This document shows, in pieces, positions 37,743 through 49,900 of a DNA stretch of 64,000 bases (the first letter of the stretch is position 1; each line of letters begins with the position of its first letter). Source of the stretch: Diphasiastrum complanatum. Taxonomy: Eukaryota > Streptophyta > Lycopodiopsida > Lycopodiales > Lycopodiaceae. The notes beneath the pieces are model-generated. The model saw nothing but the letters and a program-made list of their open reading frames with translations, made no database searches and was not told where the DNA came from. The stretch lies in the NCBI GenBank assembly GCA_029204225.1, contig CM055100.1, positions 65,622,812 to 65,686,811 on the forward strand, in the 5' to 3' direction. A program made the position numbers and the translations under genes.

Positions 37743-38392
37743 TGTGAAGGATTTCAGATCAATCAAGATCCAATCCATGTCCCAAATCTTTGGTTACAAT
37801 AAGGAGCAAACCAACAATCCTGCCAATGTAGAAAAATCAGCATCTACATACAAAATGAGATGCAAACTCTAAGAGATATTGATTAAACATGAACCAAAAC
37901 ATAAAATATGTTTGCTGTCCGTACAATTACAGTACCCTATTGTATTTCACACGTGTGGAACCGAAAATAGCAATAAATGATCATTCTACACACAAGATTG
38001 CAAGATAACAGCAAGATAGTGCACCAATGAGTAGTAGAATCCAAAGAGAACCATGTATAATGATGAAATGAGAGATAGAAGAGAGAAGATGTGTCTCTCC
38101 ACGAGTTACATCCTTTTATAGAGTTTCCAAACCCTATTTGGCCACTTGGCTTTCTCTCCAAAATGTAAACCCTACTATTTTTGGGTCTAGATTCAATGTA
38201 CCCAAAGTTCAAATTTGAATCTCTCTCAAACTCGACTACCAACTTTTCCACATTTCAAAAACTGTTTATTGAATATATTTTAAACTAATATAACTTCAAA
38301 AAGTTTATCTCTAAGTCTAAAATGAGTTTTGGCCTCTTATTGACAATTTACCAAAATATGAAACTAGACTAAACTAGTAGAAATCTCTCACA
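37743..38392 (-). mobile_element. 5' LTR of the split copia element, 650 bp
   Basis: On the minus strand it runs TGTGAGAGATTTC...ATCCTTCACA. It includes CTATAAAAGGATG (TATA) near 38115 and TTTCACACGTGTGGAA-type palindrome near 37955. It is about 98-99% identical to 53002-53655, with a few substitutions and a 3-bp indel seen. The flank in element orientation ends ...GGGACACGTGTCC, so the 5-bp duplication is TGTCC. Confidence 0.93.
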
Positions 38393-39060
38393 GGACACGT
38401 GTCCCATCGACTCACCTCGTGGTGAGGCCAACCGGTCCTTATCCACTGATAGGACCCACATTATAGTAACATAGTAGTTCTAATTTAATTCTAACTATAA
38501 CTTCTTGGGTTTTTTAGGGGCATGAAGGGGCCCTAGTAAGTGCGGCCTCCTATTAGGTCCCCATGACCCTTATGTGATGGCTAACTTTGGCCCAAGGCCT
38601 ATTATGTGATCATGTCTCAAGGTTGAGGCCCAAGGTCTAGGAAAATGACCAATACCCATGATAAGGTCCTCCTAACACCTCACTAGGTTCCATACCTCCG
38701 GCATAGACACCTACATGCCCTTATCCAAGGACACAAGTACATTAATCTAAAGGCACCTATCCCTAATCCAAGGGTACCCGTTATCCAAGGGTGACTCGCC
38801 ATTTGGCCCCCCAGACACTAAATGGGCACATAGGGGTTATTGAATTACTACTAGTTTCATAGGTATGTAACACATTGCAATTTAATCCATAGCCATTTGT
38901 GTTTTATTTTGTCACTTATTAGTAGTGGCTGCAAGCAAATTCATATATAATTTAGGTTTATTAACAATTGCATTTTGTGGCATTCTACGTCATGGAAATC
39001 AATCATAATAGCAAAAAATTGGTCATAGAATTTTTGATTTTTTCTATTTTTCAATAGTGT
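38393..39060. other. Intergenic stretch
   Basis: No gene was seen. Around 38710-38810 there are several short CTTATCCAAGG / AATCCAAGGGTAC repeats. Confidence 0.4.
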
Positions 39061-39459
39061 TGAAATTTGACACATTTAAAATCCATCGGATTGCGAAGGA
39101 AAAAAAAAAAAAAAAAACCTGTCGGATTCTGATGAATTTTTTTTTTTGTCAGATTCCGATGGATTGACACTTTTTCATGTCGGATTCCAACATATTGATC
39201 TGTCGGATTCCGACAGATTAGTCAACGTTTAACAAAATCCGACGTCCCACGTGGCCGTCGGAATACAACGACCACGTGGCATGTTTTCAAGAACCTTTTT
39301 TTGTCGGCCGGTTGCCGGTTTTGGGCTTGTCGTCGGATAGTGATGGATTCCGACGACCTTATTGCGACACATTTTTTGACGCTTATGTCGATTCAAAAAA
39401 AATTAAAGTGCTATTTCACATCGAAAATCCCATCAGAAATTGCAACAATTGTTGTAGTG
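39061..39459. mobile_element. CACTA (En/Spm-like) transposon end
   Basis: The right terminus ...TGCAACAATTGTTGTAGTG (ends 39459) is the reverse complement of CACTACAACAATTG, a typical CACTA end. The 380 bp before it carry at least eight TCGGATTCCGAC-type subterminal repeats in both orientations (for example 39120, 39150, 39180, 39200, 39235, 39258, 39330, 39350). No transposase and no second end were found. Confidence 0.72.
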
Positions 39460-41235
39460 TCCATGGCTGGGCCCTACATTGGAGTTAGGTCTTAATGCTA
39501 AGGTATGGCACTGTTGTGGGTCCATTGCCTATGCTGATGTACACCATCTTGCCCTGTATTGTGTTTACCTGGTCCCATTAGGATTGGGGGTCGAGCTTGT
39601 AACAGATATACATTTGGTTCAACATATATTTCTTAAGATCAAATATTGTACCGTCAATGGCTATACACTATTCAACCTTTACTATTGATTTAGCTGTTCA
39701 AATTCTTAACAATAAAAAATTCATGTGGATTTCAAGGCAAGATCTCTCAGGTGTTGTTTTCTATCACCTTGTTCCTATGTTGCTTTTGAAAATGATAACG
39801 TGGTTACGTTTGTTTTACATTCTCAAGGGTATTCAAAATGTGGCCAACTCTAAAGGAATATCAGGGAATGAATAGTACACCATACCAATCCTTTATCTAG
39901 TTCACGAGGCATATTATGATAGTTATTGAGAAGTTCTCTTGTTGAGCCATGACTTCTATACGATTGAGAGGACAAGTCATAATCTCCACAATATGCTACA
40001 CCAAGCTGTGGTTGAGATAATATTTTGGAAATTACAACCGATGTTGGGTGGGTGTTAACTAAATGGGAAGACCTTAACTTTAATCTTGCATATCCTATGC
40101 TACATTTGGCCTAATTGGAGCTAAATCCATGATAACTATTCATGTTTAAATTGATGTCTATATCCACCGACCCTAAATACAGTTATGCACACAATCTCTC
40201 TAGCACCCCCTCCTTACGAGTATATATGTATTAATAATTTATATCCCTTGTTTTTAACAATGTCTTGAATTTTTTGTTCCATTTTGCTTGGACCTTCCTT
40301 TTGAATCACTTCACTTTTATCTTCATTTTTTTGTCCTTTATCATTTTTCTTTGACTTGGTATTGATGAAAAAGACCAAAAAATTGAAAGTGATGTAGATG
40401 TCAACCAACGCACATGCAAGCACAAAATCATTCTGAATTTGATTCTAAGGTGTAGAAGGCTGACTCATAGGTGCTGCAGTGCGAGAAGTTTATGAAACCT
40501 TTCTTTCCTTACCTTGTGAGCAATGATGTTATACATGCTTTGGTTATGCATCCATGAAAATAAAATAGAAAGCCATAATTCCCAGATCAAGCACATACAG
40601 GACCTCTTTGATGGTTTTTCTTTTATTGGAAGGTAAAGACACCATCTAATCACCTTTGCCATAGCTTTGTGAATTGAATTATCCCACAAATTTCTTAAGA
40701 TTATGAAACCAATCACTTATTGGACACATGTTTAGAGGCTCTCGAGTCTACACATGTTGAGAGGCTCTCGAATCTACAAATCAACAACTCCCTTTTTATC
40801 AAATGTACTAAAGAGATAGTGATTTGACTTTACATTTGATTTGACACCATTAAGACTAGTTGATAAGCCATATTTTTTAACAAATTGGTTTCAATTGACG
40901 GTTCCATTTCTTTTGTGTCAAAGCTGCACATATGTCGCTTTATATTTGAAAGAAATTGGAAACATTGATTCTACTAACGGTGTGTCTAAATGGTGGTGTG
41001 AGCTTTCTGTGCACGTTTTTTTTCTCATCATCGCCTATGTTCAAGAATATTGTCAAGAGCTTTTGATTGAAAGTGCAGGTCTAGAAGAAAAGCAAGAAGT
41101 AAACGTGTTTATGCACAAAGAAACGTGCAAAATATTTTGAGGCCCTCCCTATGTTTATGCAAAATGATATTGGCCCAAAAAGAAGGCCTAAAAGTCATGG
41201 CAATGACAATTACGTTAGGACAAAATCTTTTTCCC
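39460..41235. other. Intergenic stretch upstream of the ARGLU1-like gene
   Basis: Short plus-strand ORFs (39479-39875, 40841-41140) have no recognised family. Promoter elements of the gene downstream probably lie in the last few hundred bases but none is distinctive. Confidence 0.35.
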
Positions 41236-42037
41236 CATATCGAAGGCCGCTTTTAGGGTTTTGGATTTGCTCTAGCGCCTCTTTCCAGCTTCTCTCTCTC
41301 TCTCTTCTCGTTTTCTCTTCTGTCTCTGTTTCCCTGTCTTTTTGCGCCTATTGCTTGATGTTAGCTGCTGCAGATCGTCTTGCGTCTGGATCAAGCTGCG
41401 CTGAGCATTGCAAAAAGTTTTTGGATTGTCGAATCGGAACAGCAAAACCTCGCGATTAGCTGCTTATACCCTTTCTCACGCTTGGAAAAAAGCTTCATGG
41501 GTGCTATGTCGGATCGATTATGGACGCTTTGTTCATCGTGTTTGTGGTTTGTCTGAGCATTTGACGCACTAGCTTGAAGGCACCTTTGTAAGTCATAAGC
41601 TCTCTTATAAAAGATCATATAAAAGTTTCAAGGGTTTAGCAGTTCAGAATTGCCATGAGCCAAGCTGCTTTTTTTTACTTGCGAAAGGTTTGGAATACCA
41701 GGAAGCACTCTGCATCTTCTTGTCAAGTGATTTGGTTTGTTACAAATCTGTCGGCTCTGTATGAAAGGTGCATAACCTGGATTGTGGAAGTTGGATGGAA
41801 AGCTCATGCCAAGCATTCAAGCTGGAAGGGTTGAGAACAGGCTTCTTGTGCCCGAGTGTTTCCATATCCACTGTTGAACTTCTTTTTGCGTTTGATGTCA
41901 GGCTAATATTTTCTTTTCGTCTTACTCAGATAGGGAAAAGTAGGTTTACTTCCTCGTATGGTATACATGTGCAGGCATGCATGACCAAAGAATCTATTCT
42001 CAATAAACTGAACCGAGTCTAGATCAAGACAAAATCA
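41236..42037 (+). promoter_or_regulatory. Probable 5' UTR of the ARGLU1-like gene
   Basis: A C/T-rich stretch (CTTCTCTCTCTCTCTTCTCG at about 41289) after GGGTTTTGGATTTG resembles plant transcript starts. A GTAAGT at about 41588 and a pyrimidine-rich ...CTTACTCAG at about 41930 could bound a leader intron. A 102-aa ORF at 41151-41459 would be an upstream ORF if included. Limits are inferred. Confidence 0.4.
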
Positions 42038-43911
42038 ATGCCTCGATCGGTGTCAAGATCACCACCTCGGAAATCAAGGCAGCGGTCCCGGTCGCCATCA
42101 CTGAGCAGCCATCGGCACAGCAGTAGACGAAGCCGGCATGAGCGTAGAAATCGCTCCCCTCCACATTCGCATAGCAGGTGTGTTATGATGGGAGAATATG
42201 GCCTTAAAGTTAGGCTCTTTTTCAGAATTTAAGCAGCTGTTTTTCTTGTGCTTGAAGCCATGAAATGTGGACAATCTTTTGAGAAAGAATAACGAATCAA
42301 TGAGTAAAGAAATAAAATTGAGAAAAAGTTGGGAGCAGGCAGCATCAGGATGGATGAGGGGGGTTTGATAAAGCTGCCTCGATCTGGAGAAATGCAGGAG
42401 GTATTTGGAAGGCTTTTGCAGGATGTCTCTATTCGTTTCTTCTCCTTCTGCTGAACCTTGATGGCCAACCTCTCCCGGTAACTGTACATAGATGTGACTC
42501 TTGTTGCTTTCAGCTCCGGGCGCTTGGATTGATTCGGTTAGTAGTCAGTTAGCGTTTGAGATTTCCTTAAGTTATAAGGGAGGGTAGGGAACTTTTAAAA
42601 GTTCTGCAATTCCACCATGAGATGAAGATAAGCAGGTTAGGCTTGTGGGTGGACCGACAATAGTTAGGCTCGTGTACTTTAAGATCGATGTTTTTAATAG
42701 TTTATGGTGAAGTTAGGAAAACTTGTTTGTTCGGTACTTTTTCTTTGATATTGATGAGTGGAAAAACTTACATTTTTGTAATGCCAAGAGTGCTCATTGA
42801 GAGACTTGCAACCTATGAAACAATAACTTTTACGGTGGGGATTTATTTTAAAATAAAGGCTTTCAGTTCTTCAATAATGAGAACCAGGTTATGGCGTTAA
42901 TACAAAATTTTCATTCATTTTAGGCACAAAAGCCGGTCATTATCTCCAAGAAGAGAAAAGCGAAGACCTAGCCGTAGTCGCTCAAGATCACCTATTGTGC
43001 ATGGATCTCGAAGTCCAAGTCTTGTATCCTTGGATCGTAGACGAGCTCATGGCAGGGTTCGAGAGGATGAAGAATCAGAGAGGCGGAGGTATATTTGTCT
43101 CATTTTTTCTAGAATTGTGTGCAGTTTTTCTTGTTGGGTATTGTCATATATCTGTCAAAATTCAGTTTTCATCTCTGGGGCTTGCTTATTGGTTTTATTT
43201 TGTGCGATTTGTCTCTCAATTTGAGCAATTGGCAATTTGATGCTCATTTGAAAGTTATTGTTTCCAAGTGTAATCTGTCTTGTTTTGTCCAAAGTGCTTA
43301 ATATGCAATCGTTTGAAATTTTCCTTGTATCACTATCTTGGAAATTTATGTTTGTTGTGAATTGTTTATGAATATACTTATTAAATTGATGGTAGCTAGA
43401 AACTTGTCAGGGTGGATAGGAACAAGTTTCCTGTTTTGACCCTTAAATCAAATTTTATTTGCATGTATTCATATCATAGATGCAGGCCACATTCCAGAAC
43501 GTGATCCGAAAATGCGATCACGATATGAGAATTTTCATTAGAGTTTCCTGGAATGCAAATTTGTTCGGGGTGCTATTAAGGGATCAGATCAAAGATTTTT
43601 TCAAGAGCAGTTCACTTATGCAGCTTGCCAAGAGTTTCAAAAACAGTGCGGTGCAATTTTGGGTCGTTAAGGGATTCTCTATCTCTATAGTAGGTGAAAT
43701 GAAATCATATGGAACCACGTTGAATATCAAACTAACAACAATTATAAAGCATAAGCACCCATCTCAGAGCTTGCTTCAAAAACATGAATCAACTCAACGT
43801 GCTCAACAAAATTAGTACATTATATCGTGCCAACCTGAAAGCATGAAACACAAACTTGTGCTTCATGAATGAATGAATAGAGAACCATAGCAAACCAATG
43901 AAACCATATTG

Positions 43912-43950
<39 letters not shown>

Positions 43951-46900
43951 CCATGTAAATCAGAACAAATCATAAATCGAAACACATATGCTAAATAAGA
44001 CGCGTGTGTAATGTAAAATGCGACAATACATAGTATCGGTCTGCATGGCATCATAATGGAGGACAATGATGTTTGATAAACAATATGGGAAATAGTGCAT
44101 TGTGCAACTAAGACATGTCATCTAACTCGTAGTCCAAATTAAGGTCAATATTTTGTCGTTATGGTATCAATTAGACTTGGAAAAGAGGAAGCAAGCAAGC
44201 AGATGTTCAGTACATTTCGTTGGTAGTAACAACATTTGCATGTGCATTATACAACATTGATCGCTTACAAAACCTTGACTATTGATGCAATCCAACAGCC
44301 AAAAAAATCGTATACTTTTTTGTTCTGACAACAGTTTCAAGTTGAAAATAATGTCCTAGACCCTAATCTCATCAAAACATGCATCTTAGGCATTTTTATG
44401 AACATGAGGAAACACAATGACAAATGTAGCTTCAAACCTTACCTCAATCAAATGCCTATACGTCAGTTCACACACAGGGCCAAAAAACACCAGGGCATGT
44501 CATTGAAAACTTCTGCTACGGGCGATAATGGCCGAAACTAATAGTATAGGAGTCTTTTTAGGCATGAAGAAACACAATTTAGCTTCAAAATGCACCTCAA
44601 TCAGATGGCTATGGGTCAGTTCACAAATAGGGCCAAAAAGCACGAGGGATTAGGGCATGGGATTCAAAATTTGTGCTACAAGCAATGAAGACCAAAACTA
44701 ATAGCACATGCATGTTTGTGGCATGAAAATAGATGATTTAGAATTAGAAAGCACTTGTTACGATGCCTACAACTTATTCTATAGCTTACAAAAATTGAAA
44801 CCAGCACTTACCTTATATTGTTTTCTTTTCCCACATCACTCCCTTGTTGATGCCATTGTGCAAATTATGCCTAGAACGTTGCTTTACGATGCCCAACATG
44901 CATAGGCACTCTCTTATCCCCCTTTCATCCCCCCCCCCCCCCCCCCCTTTTCCCCTCTCTCTCTCTCTCCCCCTCTCTCAAAAGATGCAAATTTTTTGTG
45001 AGGCCACAATTGCTTGCTTGCAGCCTCACCAAAAAAATTTGATTTTTTTAGCTATCCGAGTCCCTAATTGCTAGCAATTTGGAACGCACGTTCCAGATCG
45101 TGGTTGCAATCTGCATCAAATCAAGATCCGCTACAACCATGATTCATATGATTAGAGTATTGAAGCTCATAGATAAAGTGATAGCTTTCAAACCAATTGG
45201 TGAACATTTTCCATTCAGTATGAATAATACTTAACAATCACTGGGAGGGTTTTAAGCACGAGTAATGTGACTTAGAAACAACCAAGTGATGTTGAAATTC
45301 CCATATATTGCATCAAGCAAGTGGATTTTGAGCATCTAAGGCATTTTTTTAGATGCTTGAATTTGAAGGTTTTTGCCCATAGCTTTTCTTGCCATGTATG
45401 CATATTGCCTTTGAATGTTGTCATAGAAATAATAGAGGGTTGAGCTTGCCATAGTTCAAACCATGTGTTTAGGTACTTTGTCAACTCATGCAGAGATGTC
45501 GCTAATCTACTTTTGTCAATGTTTTTTTTAAAGATCGTCATGGTACTGTGGCAGATATTCATATTCAAACCAATGTCTTTCTTTCTTATTTTTTTTATCT
45601 TTTATGTCCATGTGCATTTGAGCGGCATCAAATTTTGTTCCTCAACAATACACTACATTTTCTTGGGGACTTTCCTTTATTGTTACATCTTCAACACTAT
45701 TATTCTCATAAGGTACGTCTTATAAGGGTTTAAATCACTCGAGATTAACTAATGTAGGTTAGATAAAGAGATCATGGTCACCACACAATTTTGGCCAAGA
45801 TTATCAAGCTCGTGCTCTTTGTTTCAACAAAATTTAAATCTTCGATAAAGAGCTTATGGCCACCATACAATATTGGCCAAAACTATCAAGCTCATGCTCT
45901 CTTTTTCAACAAATTTGAGTATCTTCCCATTTGAGGTTGTGTAATGTGTACTGGGCCCAAGGATGCTTTTGCTCTAAATTACCCAACTATTCTCAAAAAA
46001 TAAGAAATAGAAAATGCTTCTATCAAAGAACACTTGCAACCATCCATCACGTACTTAGGAGGCAACCTAATACTAGAATGGCTCTTGCTTCAATGAGGTT
46101 TGAGTTTCCAAAAATAAAGTTCAATGTATCCAAGTTGAAATGTCATATTCATTGAGATACTAGAAGAATAATAAGATTTATAAGGAAATCATAACTTGCT
46201 ATGAAAATATTGTACATTCACACCTTTGTTTGTTATGAACACATGACCCAATTCCTAGGGACATGTAGAGTTCTTGATCCAATTACCAAGTGGTAAGGCA
46301 CATACCCTCTTGGGTCCCAGTAAAACCCTAAATTATAGCTTTGTAGAAGGTTTTTCTAAAGGGTTTTCAAATTGGTATAAGTAGGATCACCATCCATTAG
46401 TGTATGTTTAGAATCACTCTTTGAGTCTTTGAAGGAGGTTTATTGCTCTCCTTTGTAGGGGATTGGCTATTGACTATATTTGGTGTGTTGTCAATATTCT
46501 TATCTGGAGGCCATTTGCTTCATCTTTCCGATTCTATAATTATTATGTGATGCCATGCATATGGTATCAAAGCTTTTTCTAATGTAAGTGAAAGCTAGAT
46601 TTTTCAGTACCTACCTTCTTGGAGACATGTTTGTGCTAGACGATTGGGACAAATGTCATGGAAAACAAGATGCTCTAGATGGGAAAAAGGCTCATTTGGA
46701 TGAGGTAGATGATTTTGGCATATTCCATGGGTCACAACAAGTTTCAGATGGGCATAGTTGTGTATTCAGATGACGTGGAGGATCAAGACGTATGCCCTGA
46801 GCCACAAGATACTCCAGATGAGATAGAGGTTAATCATGGGTCATAGCCTATTAGAGATGAGATGCTTGCACATGATCTTTTGAATGCAATTGCGATTTAT

Positions 46901-49900
46901 TTGTATGTCATGTTGGTTTAGAGGATAATGAGGCATAGGTATAGAGTTATTTAACACAAACAATGTAAAGGACCTTTTGAAATATTTCCAATAGTTCCTT
47001 AGGCAAAGATCAAGTGCATATATATTTTATGTGGACAAAGTTTAACATGAGGCATAGACACATATGCATTGTGATGATGCACATATATGTCTAGGCGAGA
47101 GTGTTGATCAGTCTTATGCTCATGCTTGTACTCATACTTGTGCTCATTTTATGTTCACACTAGTCGGTATTCTACAAAGGAGGTACCAGGCTCCCATTGA
47201 TCATCATTCATGCATAACTATAGAGTTGGCTATATTAGAGGGTGTTTTTCATATGGTAAAGGACCTACTGCTCCTTTAGTGAAGGATATGGAATTGTTTA
47301 AGCTAATCCAGTTTCAGTGCAAGTTTTTAGACCATTTGAGGGCCATTTCAAGTTCTCTTGTATGGATGTAAATGCATATTCATTTCATGTCCACACTGGG
47401 GGCAATTTCTTAAAGCAGGAGTATCATTTGACATTACGGGCAAATGACTCGATCATCTCCTGCTAGGGATATGTCTTGAAGTTATTGGCCTAGTTACCAA
47501 GTGGTACAACACAAACGTCTTGGGGTTTGAATATACCCTAAATCATAGCTTCGTAGAAGGTTCCATCAAATGGCCTCCAGACTGGTGTAAGGAGTGGCTT
47601 CAGTTGTTTGTATAGGTTATGTTTTGGATTATTCTTGGCCCTTTGTGAGATGCTCATTGCTTTTCCTTGTAGGGGATCAGCTATTGACTATATTTGATCC
47701 TCTTTTGGTATTTTCAGTTCAAGGAAACTATGTGCTTCATCTTTTATGCCAAATTTGTGGCCAAAGTCATAACATTCCTACTGATCAAGCTAGTGAGAAA
47801 AATTTAATTGAAATGCTTGGAAAACATAAAAAACGTACACTGTGAACTTCCTAGATAGAATGGCCCATGAAATAAACTTTTAGCTTGTCCACGGGTTGGG
47901 TCAACCTTTCAAGTTGCAGGCGGAGAACTTTGTCAGGACTCTTTTTGACCCAATTACATCCATTTCAACGAAGTCTATCAATCAACTACACCAAGGTAGG
48001 AATCTTTTTTAAATATGCAGCAATTGAGTTGAGTTTGTCATTCTATTTGGGTAATGATTTACAATTAGATTGCAGTGATGGATTCCTGATGGCTGCATCA
48101 TTAATCTGAAGAATCTAACTTTACATTTAACCATGAGGTAGCCTTGCTAAAGCTCTACAACAAAGTAAAAGGTACGACAACTCGCTGAAGCTGCACTTAA
48201 TTATGTCTGCTATTAATGGCTTATCTCCTATGTACCTTTACGTTCCAGAAATGTATTCCACTATTTTTCTTCCTTTCCCTTAAATCCTCTTTGTAGTGAG
48301 TTCCTTCAGTGCATCCTTACTCAAATTTAGTTCTTGGGGAAGATTTTAGCCTTGCATCTTTCAACATTCTTTTTATAGCTCTTAAATTTGTACCCAGCAT
48401 GCATGATTCGTACCACTTGTTAAAGGTGCTGGTCGAACACCCTCTTATCTCTATTCCAGTCACCAAGCTTGATTTTGAAGTCTGGACTGAAATAAGATGT
48501 CACTTCTTCCCCCAAGACACAATCTTACCCTTAAGATCTTGCATCCCGGCAGGTCTCACACTGTAAATAAGGTGCTCTTTCCTTTTTTCCTTCTAGTCCA
48601 GCAGGACGTATATTAGAGCACATGGGTATGTAGTTTTTCAAGGAAATCTCTGGGGCTACAAATTTCTTGTTGTAGAAATCAATAGATGAACTACACAATT
48701 CTTCACTAACTATACATGATCTTTTAAACTCACACCACTCATTCAGTATTCCAGAAAGCACTGAGAAAGTTTGGAAGTTTTATGAAAATTATCATTCTTC
48801 AATTGTTTCTTGCACTTTTTTAGTCAAGGGCATCTAAAGAAGGATCACGAGCTGACCTAATGCAGACCATACATTTATTGAAAGCAATAGCTGCTTCATA
48901 CATTTGGAGTTAACATGTCCAGTTTCGATAACATAAGACTGTCAGAAGTATGTAACTCCTGGTCCTTGAAATTTGCAAAGTTAGATTATGAGCACATGGA
49001 CATACAAGATGAGTGTCCTGCTCGTTGATATAAATTTGCTGACCTTAAGGTCTGAAACTTAATTCCACTCAGGCTCACATGAACATAAAAGATAGAAGTA
49101 TCAGGTTATGGAAACTGGCTTAAGAATCTCGTGGTGACCATTTTGTGGAAACAGAGCTTGAAGCTCAAACAAATTCACATTGATTTTGAACTGTCTGGAA
49201 CCTTGAGAACTTTTAGCCGGGATCAATGTTGAGGCTAGCATGACAAGACTGCCTCTACAGAGCTTTCAAAGATGTCCATCTTTTTTGTTTTTGCATGTTA
49301 TGACAGATTACAAAGCATTGCATGGAGGAATTTGCATGCCAAAGCTTGTTTTTGGCATGTCGTTGTTTTCATTTCTTGAAGCTGTAGGTCTGAGTTTGAA
49401 CTATTTTTTGGGATTTTGGATTTTCAACAATTGTTGACTTTGAGGAGCTGCTGGTGCCATGTTCATGCGGAGGCGAAGTTTTACATGCGTTGAGAAGTTT
49501 GTGTAAGCGTATCAATTATATTCCTCAGCCCCCCCTTTGACCCCATTGTGGATGGCATTCTTCATTTGACATTGCTGTCAGCTGGAAGAGGGTGCTTTTG
49601 AAGTACAAAATACTATGTTGATGGTTGTCTTTCTTTTTGGATACTGCAACTCACGTTTTGACCCCTTCAAGAGGAGAATCACAAGCTTCTTGATGCCATT
49701 TATATTTTTCTCCATTTTGAGTTTCCATTCTTTGCTGGTTCTAATATTACAAGAACAAACGGTAAGTCTTTCTGGAAGATCTTGGTCCTTAGCTTCTAGG
49801 AGTACCAGTCATCTGATTTCTGGGCATCTTATGTTTGTTTGAAAGTGTTCATTTTGGCAGATCGATTTTTCTAATACATCAGCATTCTCATTTTCAAACT

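Larger units (their letters stand above)
35050..38392 (-). mobile_element. 5' half of a copia-type element (LTR, primer site, gag, protease, extra ORF)
   Basis: On the minus strand it starts with an LTR (38392-37743), a TGGTATCAGAGC primer site, then gag, zinc knuckle, protease and a long non-canonical ORF, and breaks at 35050. The only other LTR of this family in the window is on the plus strand at 53002-53655 and is almost identical. Confidence 0.9.

Noticed and set aside
37937-38251. 104-aa ORF conserved at 53147-53461 as a gene
   Set aside because: Both lie inside LTRs, so the conservation reflects LTR identity and not protein coding.
41151-41459. 102-aa ORF as a protein gene
   Set aside because: It lies in the C/T-rich leader of the ARGLU1-like gene and has no protein-like pattern; at most an upstream ORF.
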